From assembly GCA_026003195.1 (NCBI GenBank), contig BPGU01000002.1, positions 186,001 through 250,000 on the forward strand: 64,000 nt of DNA, given 5' to 3'. The stretch comes from Armatimonadota bacterium. Lineage in GTDB: Bacteria; Armatimonadota; HRBIN16. Positions 9,035 through 18,177 of the stretch are shown here, one piece after another. Below the pieces are notes generated by a model, which did no database searches, was not told the DNA's origin, and saw only the letters and a list, made by a program, of their open reading frames with translations. The number at the start of each line of letters is the position of its first letter. Positions within the stretch are counted from its first letter, which is position 1. A program made the translations under genes and the position numbers.

Positions 9035-9367
9035 ATGAGCGGTTGGGATGTGGTGGCAACTGGTTTTGGTGTATTTCTGGGCAGCATAGGACTGTTAACG
9101 TTTGTGGTGCCTGTGCTATGGATTGTCAGCCACTACTCGCACAAGGTGAAGATAGAGCGCATGAGGCTTCAGGCGCAAACGCAGGGTACGGAAGCGCTGA
9201 AGAAGGAGATAGAATCCCTGCGTCAACAGTTTCAGCAACTGCGCGAGACGAACGCGCAGTTTGTGCTCAGCTCCGATAACTCCCTCACCGCCCTGCGTGA
9301 GAAGCTGGAGCGGCTGGAAGAGCGGCTCTCCACTCTGGAGCAACAGACCCTGCAACAGAGGTTATAG
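9035..9367 (+). CDS. Small membrane protein with coiled coil, paralog 3
   Basis: 110 residues, the longest and most diverged of the three tandem copies. The membrane helix (about 8-31) is followed by SHYSHKVKIERMRLQAQ, which resembles the region after the anchor in PspB-like proteins, then RETNAQFVLSSDNSLTAL and LERLEERLSTLEQQ. ATG 9035 lies 16 bases after the previous stop. The operon ends at a hairpin (9384-9413). Confidence 0.72.
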   Translation: MSGWDVVATGFGVFLGSIGLLTFVVPVLWIVSHYSHKVKIERMRLQAQTQGTEALKKEIESLRQQFQQLRETNAQFVLSSDNSLTALREKLERLEERLSTLEQQTLQQRL

Positions 9368-9383
9368 GTTCACGGGAAAACAG

Positions 9384-9413
9384 CCCCCTCTCCCGGAGTT
9401 TCGGGAGAGGGGG
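9384..9413. terminator. Hairpin between convergent genes
   Basis: A perfect 12-base-pair stem (CCCCCTCTCCCG, 9384-9395, with CGGGAGAGGGGG, 9402-9413) closes a 6-base loop. It lies between the end of the histidine transcript and the convergent beta-propeller gene and could act in both directions. There is no U-tract, and its CCCCTCTCC/GGAGAGGGG arms resemble the repeats at 22613-22833, so it may be a member of a dispersed palindromic family. Confidence 0.55.
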
Positions 9414-9427
9414 GGTGGGGGTGAGGG

Positions 9428-11518
9428 CTACTCCTCCCCAATCAAACCAAAGTTGCGCACCAGGATGCCGAAATCGAACAGCGTGATCTCCTCATCGCCG
9501 TCGAAGTCCAGCGTCTGGTTCCAGCCTTCATCACCACGCAGCGTGCCGAACGCCTGCACCAGCAACCCGAAGTCGAACAGGGTGACTTCGTTGTCGTTAT
9601 CGGCATCGCCGTTGATGATTCGCAGCATCACTGGTGCACTTCCGGTGCCAGCCGGCGGTACTGACACGTTGGGAGCCAGCGCTCGGAGCCAGTGCGAGAA
9701 CTCATAGTGCTCGCCGAAGCGATCCTGCACATAGCTCTTCACCGCAATGTCGTAAACACCCGGCGTGATACCGTTCAGCTTAAACCAGCCTACTCCGCCA
9801 CCAGCATCCGCCGAGGTATTTACGTTGAGCGCAATGCTCTTGCGGAACAACACGTTCTGGGTTCCCGGCTGGCGGAACTCCAGCGTCAGCGGTGGCGCCA
9901 CGACCCACTCGCCGTCGCCGCTGCCGTACTTATCGGTGCCGAAGAAGCCGTCCAGTATCACCATGCCGTCTATCTGCGGTGCTTCTGCAGGCTCGATCAC
10001 GTACAGCTTGTCCCAGCGCACATAGTACAACTTTCCGCTGGGGCTAACGGCAACCGGCGCACGTGCACCTACCAACAACGCATAGAAATCATACCAGTTG
10101 GGTCCCCAGATACCCGTGTCCAGCTGCCACAGCACCTGTCCCGTCAACACGTCCACAGCGATGACCTGAACGCTCTCGCTGCGCAAGGGGTCATCGTTGT
10201 TGTGGCGGGTCATGGCGATCCAGACCCCGCCCGGGTGCAAACCACCGGTATCCGGCACCAGCTGCGCGAAGTGATGCATCTCTCCCCAATGCGACGGACC
10301 GGAAAGCAGGATGCGATGGGTCAGATTCCCCCGCCCGTCACTGGAGTAGATGCTTACCACGCCGCTGAAGTCCGCCGTGATGATAGACCTGCCGTCCGGC
10401 AACAGCGCGGCGGTATCACAGTAACCATGACCACCGACTTCGTGATACAGGGGGCTACCTGCCCCGTCGGCTGGCCTTAAGGGGTCTAGAACGGATTCTG
10501 CCTTCGCGTTCAGACGCCCCTTCACCGCGCCAGTCGCCACGTCGTACACGGTGAAGGTGTAGCCGTAGTCGCTCCACGATACCTTATACAGCTCGCGGTT
10601 GACCGGCGAATAAATGAGATGGCTGTGGTTGGTCTTCTCCCCAACTGCCCTCCAGGCGATTTCACCGGTAGCAAGGCTAATGCCAAAAACGGTCTCATCA
10701 CCTACCCTGTTGGAGGAGACGCTGGTGAAAATGCCAGGTACAGCTGTGGTACCAGCTGGGAACGCATCCGGCACGATCGTGAACGCCTGGTTGGGCGTGT
10801 GCACAGGGTCTCCTGAGCTCACCGGCACACCTTCAGGCATCTGATAGTCCTGCATGAACGTTATAGTGCCGTTTGCCGCGTTGATCGCCACGGCAGTAAT
10901 CACCGTGATGTCCTCCTCACCGGTGCTCTTGCGCCAGGGCTCCGAAGCGGCGTACAGTGTACCATTTGCCAGAGCCAGTGCACACGACCAGTTCACCGGT
11001 CCCGCAGGCAGCGGCACGGTCCAGAGGGTTGCACCGGTGTTCTTGTCCAGCGCGGCGATAACCGGGCGCGAACCGGGCCCCGCTTTGCTGAACTGGCATC
11101 CCACCGCGTACACACGCTGCTGACCAACAATCAACCCCCCCCAACCGCGAAAGTGTCCGAACAGGTTGTCCGATTTCCACCTGAGGTTGCCGTTCGGATC
11201 CAGCGAGTAGATACTAACGGACTCGGTTGCGCTGGGGGTAGGCTCGTTGTTGCTTCCGCGCCAATACAGGTTGCCCTGCGAGTCGAACAGGATCTGGCTG
11301 TGGAAGCCATGGCGCGGAGGCTGCGCTCCCGCAGGCAGCGGGATCTCCCGGAGCACTGCTCCGCCGCTGTGGAAGAGGTAAGGTGCGGTGGTCACATTGG
11401 TGCCGTAAATGTCTGCGTTCTTCAGCGCCCAGGGTCCATCGGGGTTATCGCCCTGTGCCCACACAGCACCGCTCATCAGCAGGAGCAGCGCAGCCAGTGA
11501 AACGAACCGAGCTTTCAT
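9428..11518 (-). CDS. Secreted beta-propeller protein with dockerin-like C-terminus, copy 1
   Basis: 696 residues. A signal peptide (about 1-21, MKARFVSLAALLLLMSGAVWA) precedes PQQ-type blades such as VIAALDKNTGATLWTVPLP and VIAVDVLTGQVLWQLDTG. A beta-sandwich-like region about 520-635 (LTLEFRQPGTQNVLFRK) follows, and the C-terminus has two copies of an acidic Ca-loop-like unit, GDADNDNEVTLFDFG and DFDGDEEITLFDFG. These resemble type I dockerin repeats. A strong Shine-Dalgarno (aaaggagggtg) fixes the ATG at 11518. The next gene is a paralog of the same architecture. Probably exported and bound to the surface or an extracellular complex; ligand unknown. Confidence 0.85.
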   Translation of the reverse strand: MKARFVSLAALLLLMSGAVWAQGDNPDGPWALKNADIYGTNVTTAPYLFHSGGAVLREIPLPAGAQPPRHGFHSQILFDSQGNLYWRGSNNEPTPSATESVSIYSLDPNGNLRWKSDNLFGHFRGWGGLIVGQQRVYAVGCQFSKAGPGSRPVIAALDKNTGATLWTVPLPAGPVNWSCALALANGTLYAASEPWRKSTGEEDITVITAVAINAANGTITFMQDYQMPEGVPVSSGDPVHTPNQAFTIVPDAFPAGTTAVPGIFTSVSSNRVGDETVFGISLATGEIAWRAVGEKTNHSHLIYSPVNRELYKVSWSDYGYTFTVYDVATGAVKGRLNAKAESVLDPLRPADGAGSPLYHEVGGHGYCDTAALLPDGRSIITADFSGVVSIYSSDGRGNLTHRILLSGPSHWGEMHHFAQLVPDTGGLHPGGVWIAMTRHNNDDPLRSESVQVIAVDVLTGQVLWQLDTGIWGPNWYDFYALLVGARAPVAVSPSGKLYYVRWDKLYVIEPAEAPQIDGMVILDGFFGTDKYGSGDGEWVVAPPLTLEFRQPGTQNVLFRKSIALNVNTSADAGGGVGWFKLNGITPGVYDIAVKSYVQDRFGEHYEFSHWLRALAPNVSVPPAGTGSAPVMLRIINGDADNDNEVTLFDFGLLVQAFGTLRGDEGWNQTLDFDGDEEITLFDFGILVRNFGLIGEE
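9458..9597 (-). repeat. 140-bp module identical to 11701-11840
   Basis: These 140 bases encode most of the dockerin-like C-terminus of copy 1 and are identical, base for base, to 11701-11840 in copy 2, whereas the rest of the two genes is clearly diverged. This points to recent gene conversion or module shuffling. Confidence 0.85.
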
Positions 11519-11637
11519 CTTGCACCCTCCTTTTCTCCCATTCGAGACTGAATGCGCAGTGCATCTATGTCAACACCCTCTGCAGCATGACAAGTCAGCA
11601 CTCACTGCAGAGCGACAACACTGCCTCCTTTCTTGAA

Positions 11638-11662
11638 GGCAGGAGGGCATTACCCTCCTGCC
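11638..11662 (-). terminator. Terminator-like hairpin after beta-propeller copy 2
   Basis: A 10-base-pair perfect stem (GGCAGGAGGG, 11638-11647, with CCCTCCTGCC, 11653-11662) and 5-base loop lie just past the stop of the gene at 11671. There is no long U-tract on the minus strand. Confidence 0.5.
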
Positions 11663-11670
11663 CTGTTGTC

Positions 11671-13704
11671 TTAGTCCTCGCCGATCAAGCCGAAGTTCTG
11701 CACCAGGATGCCGAAATCGAACAGCGTGATCTCCTCATCGCCGTCGAAGTCCAGCGTCTGGTTCCAGCCTTCATCACCACGCAGCGTGCCGAACGCCTGC
11801 ACCAGCAACCCGAAGTCGAACAGGGTGACTTCGTTGTCGTCGTCGGCGTCGCCTGCCAGCATAGTCAACGAAACGGTCACGCTACCTGTGCCGTTCGCCG
11901 GCACCACGACGCCAGGTGCCAGTGCGCGCAGCGTGCGCGTGAATTTGAATGTCCGGCCGCCGTCCCATGGGAAGAACTGGATATACTCCTTAGCGGCGAT
12001 ATCGTACGTGCCTGCCGGGATGTTGTTCAGCCTGAACGTGGCGATTCCGCCGTCAAGCTGGGGCATCGTCAGCGCGACCGTTTTACGGAACAGCACGTTG
12101 GTTGTACCGGGCTGCCGGAACTCCAGGGTCAGCGGTATCATCGCCGTCCAGCTGCCGTCACCGCTGCCGGTGTTCATCGGTCCCACGTAGCCCGGCATCT
12201 CCACCGCGCCTTCGATCTGCGCCGCCTCAACCGGCGACAGGATATGCAGCACGTTATCCGGCGTCATATAGTAAACTTTGCCGCTCGGTCCCACCACCGC
12301 GCCGCCACGCAGGTCTGACTGACTGGCGCGCTGAGTGTCATACTGCCACAGCACCTGCCCTGTCCGGGTATCCACTGCGATAATCATCGAAGTCTGCCCG
12401 GTTTCAGAGCGTTCCGAACGGGTAGCGGTCAGCCATACCGCAGGAGACTCCTGGAACTGGGGACCTGTAGACGGCATGGACACCAGCAGTTGCGCCATGT
12501 TGTGGAACTCGCCCCAGTACGACGCGCCCTGCGTCAGGATGCGCCCCGTATACGCTCCCGACTCGTCCCGCGTGTACAGAGCAACCACACCGCCAAAGCC
12601 CGCGGTAATCACCGAGGTGCCGTCCGGCAACAGCGCAGCGGTGTCCGCATAGCCATGTCCGCCGATATTGCTCCACAGCCACGAGCTGGAAGACTCCAGT
12701 GACTGCAGAGGGTCAATCATGGACACACCGTTCCAGCTGGACTGGTGCTTCACCGCTCCGGTCGCCGGATCAAAAGTAGCGATGGTCTGCCCGTAATCGC
12801 TCCAGGAGACCTTAATGAGCTCGTTGGTCACCGGTGAGTAGATGATGTGGCTGTGGAACGCTTTGCCCGACGAAGCTGTCCAGTAGCTGCCTGTTGCCAG
12901 GTTGATGCCAAACACGGTGGGAGCGGTCGGGTCGCTCGGAGAACGGTCTGTCGTGAAGTACAGCCCGTGTGCGCCTGCCCCGAATGCATTAGGCACGATG
13001 GTCAGCGAGGTGTGCGGAGTGGCGGTCCACCCGCCTTGCGACACTGTGACATCGTACCGTTTAAGCACGTTGCCGTTTGCCGCGTTCAGAGCGTAGATGG
13101 TGACCGTCGGGATGTCTTCTTCCCCGGTAGAGCGCAGGTAGTCGCGCGTGGCAACATACAGCACCCCGTCGTACAGCGTCGCCGCCCAGCCCGGTTGTCC
13201 TTCAGGCAATACCTTTGTCCAGAGCGTTGCCCCGGTATTCTTATCCAGCGCAGCGACCACCGGTGGGCTACCGGTACCCGCCTTGCCGTACTCCGCGCCG
13301 ATCCCGTATACAGCGTTCTGCCCAACGATAGGTGACGCGCCAGGCCAGTTGCCGAAGATGCTATCGGATTTCCAGCGGAATGTGCCATCGGCGGTAAACG
13401 AGTAGATACGCACGCTGTTGTTGGGAGCATCCGCCCCAATGCTGCCTCGGAAGTAGATATTCCCTTCGGAGTCGAACACCGTTTGCACTTCATAGTGTCC
13501 GCCCGAACGGATGGCATAAGCGGCAAGGTCCACGGGTGTGTCCACCCATCCACCTGCCGTAGGCAGCTGCCATACTGGGAACGCATTCGTGGCATAGATG
13601 TCGGCGTTTTTCACGCCCCAGGGTGAATCGAGGTTGTCTTGCGCACTGGTCGTCGCCCATAACACCAGCGGCAACGCCAGCAGCACGAGCCAGCGTGCTT
13701 TCAT
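11671..13704 (-). CDS. Secreted beta-propeller protein with dockerin-like C-terminus, copy 2
   Basis: 677 residues from ATG 13704, which follows aaaggaggg; the frame is open 24 codons further but without a ribosome-binding site. A signal peptide (about 1-21, MKARWLVLLALPLVLWATTSA) leads into SPWGVKNADIYATNAF, parallel to GPWALKNADIYGTNVT in copy 1. PQQ-like blades VVAALDKNTGATLWTKVLP and IIAVDTRTGQVLWQYDTQ follow, then EFRQPGTTNVLFRKTVAL and the same C-terminal pair of acidic LFDFG units. Tandem paralog of the gene at 9428; likely secreted, function unknown. Confidence 0.85.
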   Translation of the reverse strand: MKARWLVLLALPLVLWATTSAQDNLDSPWGVKNADIYATNAFPVWQLPTAGGWVDTPVDLAAYAIRSGGHYEVQTVFDSEGNIYFRGSIGADAPNNSVRIYSFTADGTFRWKSDSIFGNWPGASPIVGQNAVYGIGAEYGKAGTGSPPVVAALDKNTGATLWTKVLPEGQPGWAATLYDGVLYVATRDYLRSTGEEDIPTVTIYALNAANGNVLKRYDVTVSQGGWTATPHTSLTIVPNAFGAGAHGLYFTTDRSPSDPTAPTVFGINLATGSYWTASSGKAFHSHIIYSPVTNELIKVSWSDYGQTIATFDPATGAVKHQSSWNGVSMIDPLQSLESSSSWLWSNIGGHGYADTAALLPDGTSVITAGFGGVVALYTRDESGAYTGRILTQGASYWGEFHNMAQLLVSMPSTGPQFQESPAVWLTATRSERSETGQTSMIIAVDTRTGQVLWQYDTQRASQSDLRGGAVVGPSGKVYYMTPDNVLHILSPVEAAQIEGAVEMPGYVGPMNTGSGDGSWTAMIPLTLEFRQPGTTNVLFRKTVALTMPQLDGGIATFRLNNIPAGTYDIAAKEYIQFFPWDGGRTFKFTRTLRALAPGVVVPANGTGSVTVSLTMLAGDADDDNEVTLFDFGLLVQAFGTLRGDEGWNQTLDFDGDEEITLFDFGILVQNFGLIGED
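11701..11840 (-). repeat. 140-bp module identical to 9458-9597
   Basis: Second copy of the perfectly conserved stretch encoding the dockerin-like double Ca-loop; see the partner at 9458. Confidence 0.85.
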
Positions 13705-13746
13705 TGCGAACCCTCCTTTACTGGATAGATGTGTTCTGTTCAAAGC

Positions 13747-13787
13747 GGGGGCGCTGTGGCTCGAATGAGACACCACAGCGTCTCCCC
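13747..13787 (-). terminator. Interrupted hairpin after the first prepilin-like gene
   Basis: CGCTGTGG (13752-13759) pairs with CCACAGCG (13773-13780), with an outer GGGG/CCCC clamp separated by a small bulge. It lies just downstream of the gene at 13796 on the minus strand. No U-tract, so its terminator role is tentative. Confidence 0.35.
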
Positions 13788-13795
13788 CTGGCTCA

Positions 13796-14641
13796 TTACT
13801 GACACCTTGCGGCGGGCGCGTAATCCCACTGCCACAGGTTGCCCTTCGGTTGCCCGTTCACCACTTCCAGAGCGGCAAGGGTCTGTGAAGGACGATACCA
13901 CTTGGCATGTCCGTCCGCCATCACGTAGTTCGCACCGTCATTATGCAACAGCAGGCTGGACCACGCGGCAGTCTCCTGATTGTACTGCATTTCGGTCCAT
14001 GCCCAGCACTCATCAGAAATCGCCCACCACCAGTGCATATCCGGTGCAGGCGTAGTGCCTGTGGGCAAGCGCATCACGGTGCCAAACGAGATGGACTCGG
14101 TAATGGCGATCGCCTGGGCAGGCTGCGGAATCGCTCCCAGCGAGCGTACGGTTCCCGGTCCGTGTGTACCGTTGGGGTTTGCACCCAGCCAGCCCAGCAC
14201 ATAAGCGTTCGCGGAGTAGCTACGGGCACCATACAGCCCATAGCGCCGTCTCAACTCTGTCTGGTTCAAGCAGGCGAACCAGCCCCTTTGACATCTCTTC
14301 CGGTACTCGGCGAAATTAGGCAGGTTCGCCGGGCAGCCGAACACACCCAGATTCTTGGTGTAGGGATAGATCAGCTCCGCCCAGGTGGGGGCGATGTTGG
14401 GCGGACTGAGGGGATACTCCGCGTTCGGCATACCCCACGACCAGGGCAGCGTTTCATCGTAGTCTTCAGCGTACATCATCAGCGCCAGTCCCAGCTGCTT
14501 CATGTGCGACAGGCAAGCCGCCTGGTTTGCCTTCTCGCGCGCACGTTCGAACACCGGGAACAGTATCGCTGCGAGAATGATGATGATGGCGATCACCACC
14601 AGAAGTTCGATAAGCGTAAAAGCGCGTAATCTGTTTCTCAT
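13796..14641 (-). CDS. Prepilin-type protein of the DUF1559/H-X9-DG class
   Basis: 281 residues. The N-terminus [20 protein letters not shown] is a type IV prepilin/type II pseudopilin cleavage and methylation motif (cleavage before Phe) with the hydrophobic assembly helix. The body has the [19 protein letters not shown] segment and the C-terminal [12 protein letters not shown] motif typical of DUF1559-like proteins common in Planctomycetota and Armatimonadota. It would be processed by a prepilin peptidase and incorporated in, or displayed by, a pseudopilus-like assembly. It lies 12 bases after the related gene at 14654. Confidence 0.88.
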   Translation of the reverse strand: MRNRLRAFTLIELLVVIAIIIILAAILFPVFERAREKANQAACLSHMKQLGLALMMYAEDYDETLPWSWGMPNAEYPLSPPNIAPTWAELIYPYTKNLGVFGCPANLPNFAEYRKRCQRGWFACLNQTELRRRYGLYGARSYSANAYVLGWLGANPNGTHGPGTVRSLGAIPQPAQAIAITESISFGTVMRLPTGTTPAPDMHWWWAISDECWAWTEMQYNQETAAWSSLLLHNDGANYVMADGHAKWYRPSQTLAALEVVNGQPKGNLWQWDYAPAARCQ

Positions 14642-14653
14642 GGCGCGCCTCCT

Positions 14654-15364
14654 TTAGTTCGTACCGGAGTAGTAGTCGATGGGATCCCAGCGCACTCCAG
14701 CAGGGGTGTTATTCAGTGCAGACAGAGGCTGAGGCACCACCGACTCCGCCTTGTACCACTTGGAATGCCCATCCGCAAAGGCGATGTTCACCCCATCGGA
14801 GTGGCGTGCCGAGAAGCCCGCTTTGTTGTTGATGGGGTTCGGTTGGGCATTACCACGCACGATGTAACCAACATAGCCCTGAGTGACATCCCCCGGCACG
14901 CTGTCGGTCACCAGCACAACCATAGAAGGCTGCACGACACGGCTCAACTGCACTACCCAGTCCACCTCATTGCGCGAGGGAATGAACGGACCCCACTCAC
15001 GGTTATAGCCGTAAGGTAGCCACCCCCTGTCACCGTACGTCTCCACGTACCTGCCCGTACCATCGGAGGGGCAGCGGAACAAGCCGGTGTTCTTGATGTA
15101 CGGCGCCACCATCGCACTCCATATCGGGGAAAGGGGGTCCGTGCTGACCGCTGTCGGGGGCATGTACATGTCGTAGTCCTGGCTATACATGCGGAAGGCT
15201 TTGGCAATCTGGTTGAGGTTAGAGATGCATTGGGTCTGGCGTGCTTTATCGCGAGCCTTCGCGAAAACGGGGAACAGTATCGCCGCCAGGATGGCGATAA
15301 TCGCTATCACGACGAGGAGCTCGATGAGCGTAAATGCCCATCGCTGGCGTCTTTTCCGGTTCAC
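14654..15364 (-). CDS. Prepilin-type protein, second DUF1559-like copy
   Basis: 236 residues. The N-terminal [19 protein letters not shown] again has the prepilin cleavage site and hydrophobic helix; SNLNQIAKAFRMYSQDYD and the C-terminal FADGHSKWYKAE match the copy at 13796. ATG 15364 follows aaggagggtgcgaaggtga. It is the first gene of the minus-strand pair and has a clear promoter upstream. Confidence 0.88.
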   Translation of the reverse strand: MNRKRRQRWAFTLIELLVVIAIIAILAAILFPVFAKARDKARQTQCISNLNQIAKAFRMYSQDYDMYMPPTAVSTDPLSPIWSAMVAPYIKNTGLFRCPSDGTGRYVETYGDRGWLPYGYNREWGPFIPSRNEVDWVVQLSRVVQPSMVVLVTDSVPGDVTQGYVGYIVRGNAQPNPINNKAGFSARHSDGVNIAFADGHSKWYKAESVVPQPLSALNNTPAGVRWDPIDYYSGTN

Positions 15365-15446
15365 CTTCGCACCCTCCTTGCGTCATCGGTTACTCACACG
15401 GGCGAAGTTTCCCCCGTGCAAGAAACCGTTCTCCATCACCAATGGT

Positions 15447-15475
15447 AGTATATCATCATAACATATTTTGTGCAA
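15447..15475 (-). promoter_or_regulatory. Promoter of the prepilin pair
   Basis: On the minus strand TTGCAC (15470-15475) and TATACT (15447-15452) are exactly 17 bases apart in a locally AT-rich patch. The leader of roughly 75 bases contains a small hairpin with CACGGG/CCCGTG arms just upstream of the ribosome-binding site. Confidence 0.65.
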
Positions 15476-15612
15476 GCATTTTTTTACCGCCACATTTCCC
15501 GTAATGGGTGAAACTGGTACTTTTGCGTACCCTTTGAGGTACCATTTTTCTGGTGTTATGTCACGACAGATGGTGTCCACTACAGAAAGGTTCAGCGCAA
15601 AGGAGGCAAACT

Positions 15613-16029
15613 TTGAGGGTTCTGTTCTTATGCACCGGCAACTCGTGCCGCAGCCAGATGGCGGAAGGCTTCGCTCGCCAATTACTTAAGGGTTGGGATA
15701 TCTGGAGCGCGGGCACACGCCCCGCCGAGCGGGTGAATCCCCTCGCCGTGCAGGTAATGGCGGAAAAGGGCATTGACATTTCTACCCACTACCCGAAGCT
15801 GGTACACGATGTGCCCCGACCAGTGGATTATGTGGTTACCCTGTGCGGGGAGGCGGCGGAGGAATGCCCCACCTTTCCCGGCGCGAAGTACACCGAACAT
15901 TGGGGATTGCCCGACCCTGCCCGCGCCACCGGCACCCCTGAAGAGGTGCTACAGGTCTTTCGCGCCGTACGGGACGAGATTGAGAGCAGAATGCAGGGGC
16001 TGGTGGAGAGGCTCAAGGCGCATGGCTGA
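15613..16029 (+). CDS. arsC: Arsenate reductase, thioredoxin-coupled, low-Mr phosphatase fold
   Basis: 138 residues from a TTG start at 15613, chosen because an excellent Shine-Dalgarno (aaaggaggcaaac) precedes it and the protein then opens RVLFLCTGNSCRSQMAEG. This is the CX5R phosphate loop (Cys7, Arg13). Two further cysteines in VVTLCGEAAEECPTFPG (about 78 and 85) are those used for the disulfide relay of thioredoxin-type ArsC, and HWGLPDPA carries the catalytic Asp. It reduces arsenate to arsenite. No ArsR regulator or arsenite exporter is adjacent, so a general protein-tyrosine-phosphatase-like role is possible. Confidence 0.9.
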   Translation: MRVLFLCTGNSCRSQMAEGFARQLLKGWDIWSAGTRPAERVNPLAVQVMAEKGIDISTHYPKLVHDVPRPVDYVVTLCGEAAEECPTFPGAKYTEHWGLPDPARATGTPEEVLQVFRAVRDEIESRMQGLVERLKAHG

Positions 16030-16175
16030 CATGGAGCCTGCACCAGTTGACCGAGCGAACCCAGCAACATTCCAGCAATCAGGTTTGTATCCTGCACAAG
16101 GTATCGCCTTTGCAGGAGACGACGGTTTTCCGTCAAAGTCAGTTGTATCGTCTTACAAGATAGGAGGTGATACCC

Positions 16176-18101
16176 GTGTTCCGCCAGCACCTTTGTACCC
16201 TGCTGACAGTTCTGCTGCTGGTGTCCACGAACGCCCTCGCGGACGAGGATGTCTTAGACCCCAAAGCCGACCCCCGTCTGGAAAAGATGGTCAGCGTTTT
16301 CCAGCCCCCCGCTCCGCTCTCGGCAGTGGTGAAAGCATTGTCCGCACAATCGGGCATCTTGCTCACCACCGAGCGCAGTGTGAGCGAGTATCGCGCCATT
16401 TTGGTCGCGGACGAACGCCCCCTGCACGAAGTGATGCGCCGGCTCGCGGAGGCGTTCGGTTTCACCTGGGAGCGAAAGGGCAAAGAGGGCGAACCGCCGA
16501 GCTATATGCTGGTGCAACCGGCTTCTGACGCGGCACGGGAGGCAGCGGAACTGCGCGAGATGGAACGCCTCGCCGACGAGATGTGGCGATATGCCGCGGC
16601 GCAGGCAGCGAAATGGGCGACGGTAGGCAAAAAGGAAGTAGAGCAGCGGATGGAGCAGCTGCGCCAGACGTACGAAACACGCCTCCAGGAGGGCAAGCTG
16701 TCTCGTGCAGAGATAGTCAGCGTCCTGCGCGAAGCGCACGCGATTTCTGCCTCCCAGCGGCCCTGGCGACGTGCGGCAACACTTGCCTTAGCCAGCCTGT
16801 CGACCGCGCAGATGAGGCAACTGCGAGCAGGAAACATCCAGCGCGTGACCGGTGACGCCCTCTCCCCAGAGGCGTTGAAGCAGATACTGGCAGAGTGGCG
16901 CGAGGCAGAGGTGCCCGCTCCTCCCCCTCCCATCGGTGCCGAGCAGCCAGATACCCTCGAGCCTCGTATGGAAAAGCCTTATCAGTCGCAGCACTGGAAC
17001 AACGTAGAAGTGTGGCTCTTCCCCGACCCGGGAGCGGGCAACATCAAGGCGCTGGTGTACTTCATTTCTCCAGAGGCGCGCAAGGGAGGCTCACAAGTAC
17101 ACGAGGTCACGCCCAGCGCATGGGACCTGCACATCCAGATAAACGGTCTGCTGCGCGGGATGATGGCGCCTCGTCTGCCCGAATCGCCCCTCTTCCAGAA
17201 GGCGACGAAGGCAGCGGAGTTCCGACGAGACAGCAGCGATTATCTCCTGGACCCAATTGGCGTGGAACTGGCGCACTTTGCTCGCGCGAATCGCATCCCA
17301 CTGGCAGCAGAGTGGTACCCGTTCTCGCTCGGGGGGATGCCGGACGTTAGAGCGGTACACGTGGTCGCAAACTGGGGTCAGATAATGATGGAACTGCGTG
17401 ATTACTCCGCAGAGTTGGCAGTTTCAGATGATTGGGTGCTGGTGCGTAACTTTGCGCGCGCCGTCGCCCGGCGAACGAACATTCCCCATTCACGCATAGC
17501 CAAATGGCTGCTCAAACCACAGGCGGAAGGCAGGCTGACACTGGATGACGTTGCCGAAATCGCCTTCTTGCACGAACGCCAGCAGCAGAATCTGGAATCC
17601 ACCGCGCGGAGACTACTCCATCGCGCCCCCACCGGGGGAGGATATCTCGGTGGGCTGGACACACCCTTGCGGTTTGTCAAAAACAACCCGAGAGCGCTGT
17701 TCGCCCTGCAGGCGTACGCTTTGCTCAGTACCGCCCAGAAACGCGCTCTGCTAAACGGACAGCCCGTTCCACTCTCTGCCATGCCGCGACAGGTGGCGGC
17801 ACGGCTGCAGGTAGCGGCAGCTTTGCCCGATACCTCCGCACAATCGTCCAGCCTGTTTCCCGATGAAACCGCCCGGATGGCACTGGTAATGCACACCGAA
17901 CAGTCAGAGGCAGAGCGTATCGACCTGTCCCGGGTGCCGGAAGAGATGCTGGAGGTCGGTGCGTTTCGTCCCTGGCTGGAGAGCCTGCCCCCTGAAGAAC
18001 GCGCGAAAGTGGTGCAGGAGGTGCCCATCTTGCGCACCACGCTGGGTTTGACCGACGGCGAAAGGCTGGTGACGCTGGCAAGCGTCCACACTATCCAGTA
18101 G
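16176..18101 (+). CDS. Secreted protein with N-terminal STN-like segment, unknown function
   Basis: 641 residues from GTG 16176, spaced 8 bases from taggagg. A signal peptide (about 1-22, ending TNALADE) is followed by a segment about 30-110 (PLSAVVKALSAQSGILLTTE ... RPLHEVMRRLAEAFGFTWE) with the beta-alpha pattern of the STN domain found at the start of secretins and TonB-dependent receptors. The remaining ~500 residues are Gln/Arg/Glu-rich helices with no motif I recognise, and no C-terminal outer-membrane barrel signature. Probably periplasmic. Not assignable further. Confidence 0.72.
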   Translation: MFRQHLCTLLTVLLLVSTNALADEDVLDPKADPRLEKMVSVFQPPAPLSAVVKALSAQSGILLTTERSVSEYRAILVADERPLHEVMRRLAEAFGFTWERKGKEGEPPSYMLVQPASDAAREAAELREMERLADEMWRYAAAQAAKWATVGKKEVEQRMEQLRQTYETRLQEGKLSRAEIVSVLREAHAISASQRPWRRAATLALASLSTAQMRQLRAGNIQRVTGDALSPEALKQILAEWREAEVPAPPPPIGAEQPDTLEPRMEKPYQSQHWNNVEVWLFPDPGAGNIKALVYFISPEARKGGSQVHEVTPSAWDLHIQINGLLRGMMAPRLPESPLFQKATKAAEFRRDSSDYLLDPIGVELAHFARANRIPLAAEWYPFSLGGMPDVRAVHVVANWGQIMMELRDYSAELAVSDDWVLVRNFARAVARRTNIPHSRIAKWLLKPQAEGRLTLDDVAEIAFLHERQQQNLESTARRLLHRAPTGGGYLGGLDTPLRFVKNNPRALFALQAYALLSTAQKRALLNGQPVPLSAMPRQVAARLQVAAALPDTSAQSSSLFPDETARMALVMHTEQSEAERIDLSRVPEEMLEVGAFRPWLESLPPEERAKVVQEVPILRTTLGLTDGERLVTLASVHTIQ

Positions 18102-18113
18102 AAGATAACCGCG

Positions 18114-18142
18114 TTGACACCAGAACCGTCTGTTGGTATGAT
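18114..18142 (+). promoter_or_regulatory. Strong sigma70-type promoter
   Basis: TTGACA (18114-18119) and TATGAT (18137-18142) with 17 bases between, one mismatch from consensus overall. Start of transcription near 18149, followed by a 29-base leader with an aaaagggggagg ribosome-binding site. It drives the lipoprotein gene at 18178 and probably the two coupled genes after it. Confidence 0.75.
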
Positions 18143-18177
18143 AAGCACAGCCACTTTCTGGAAAAGGGGGAGGCGCG

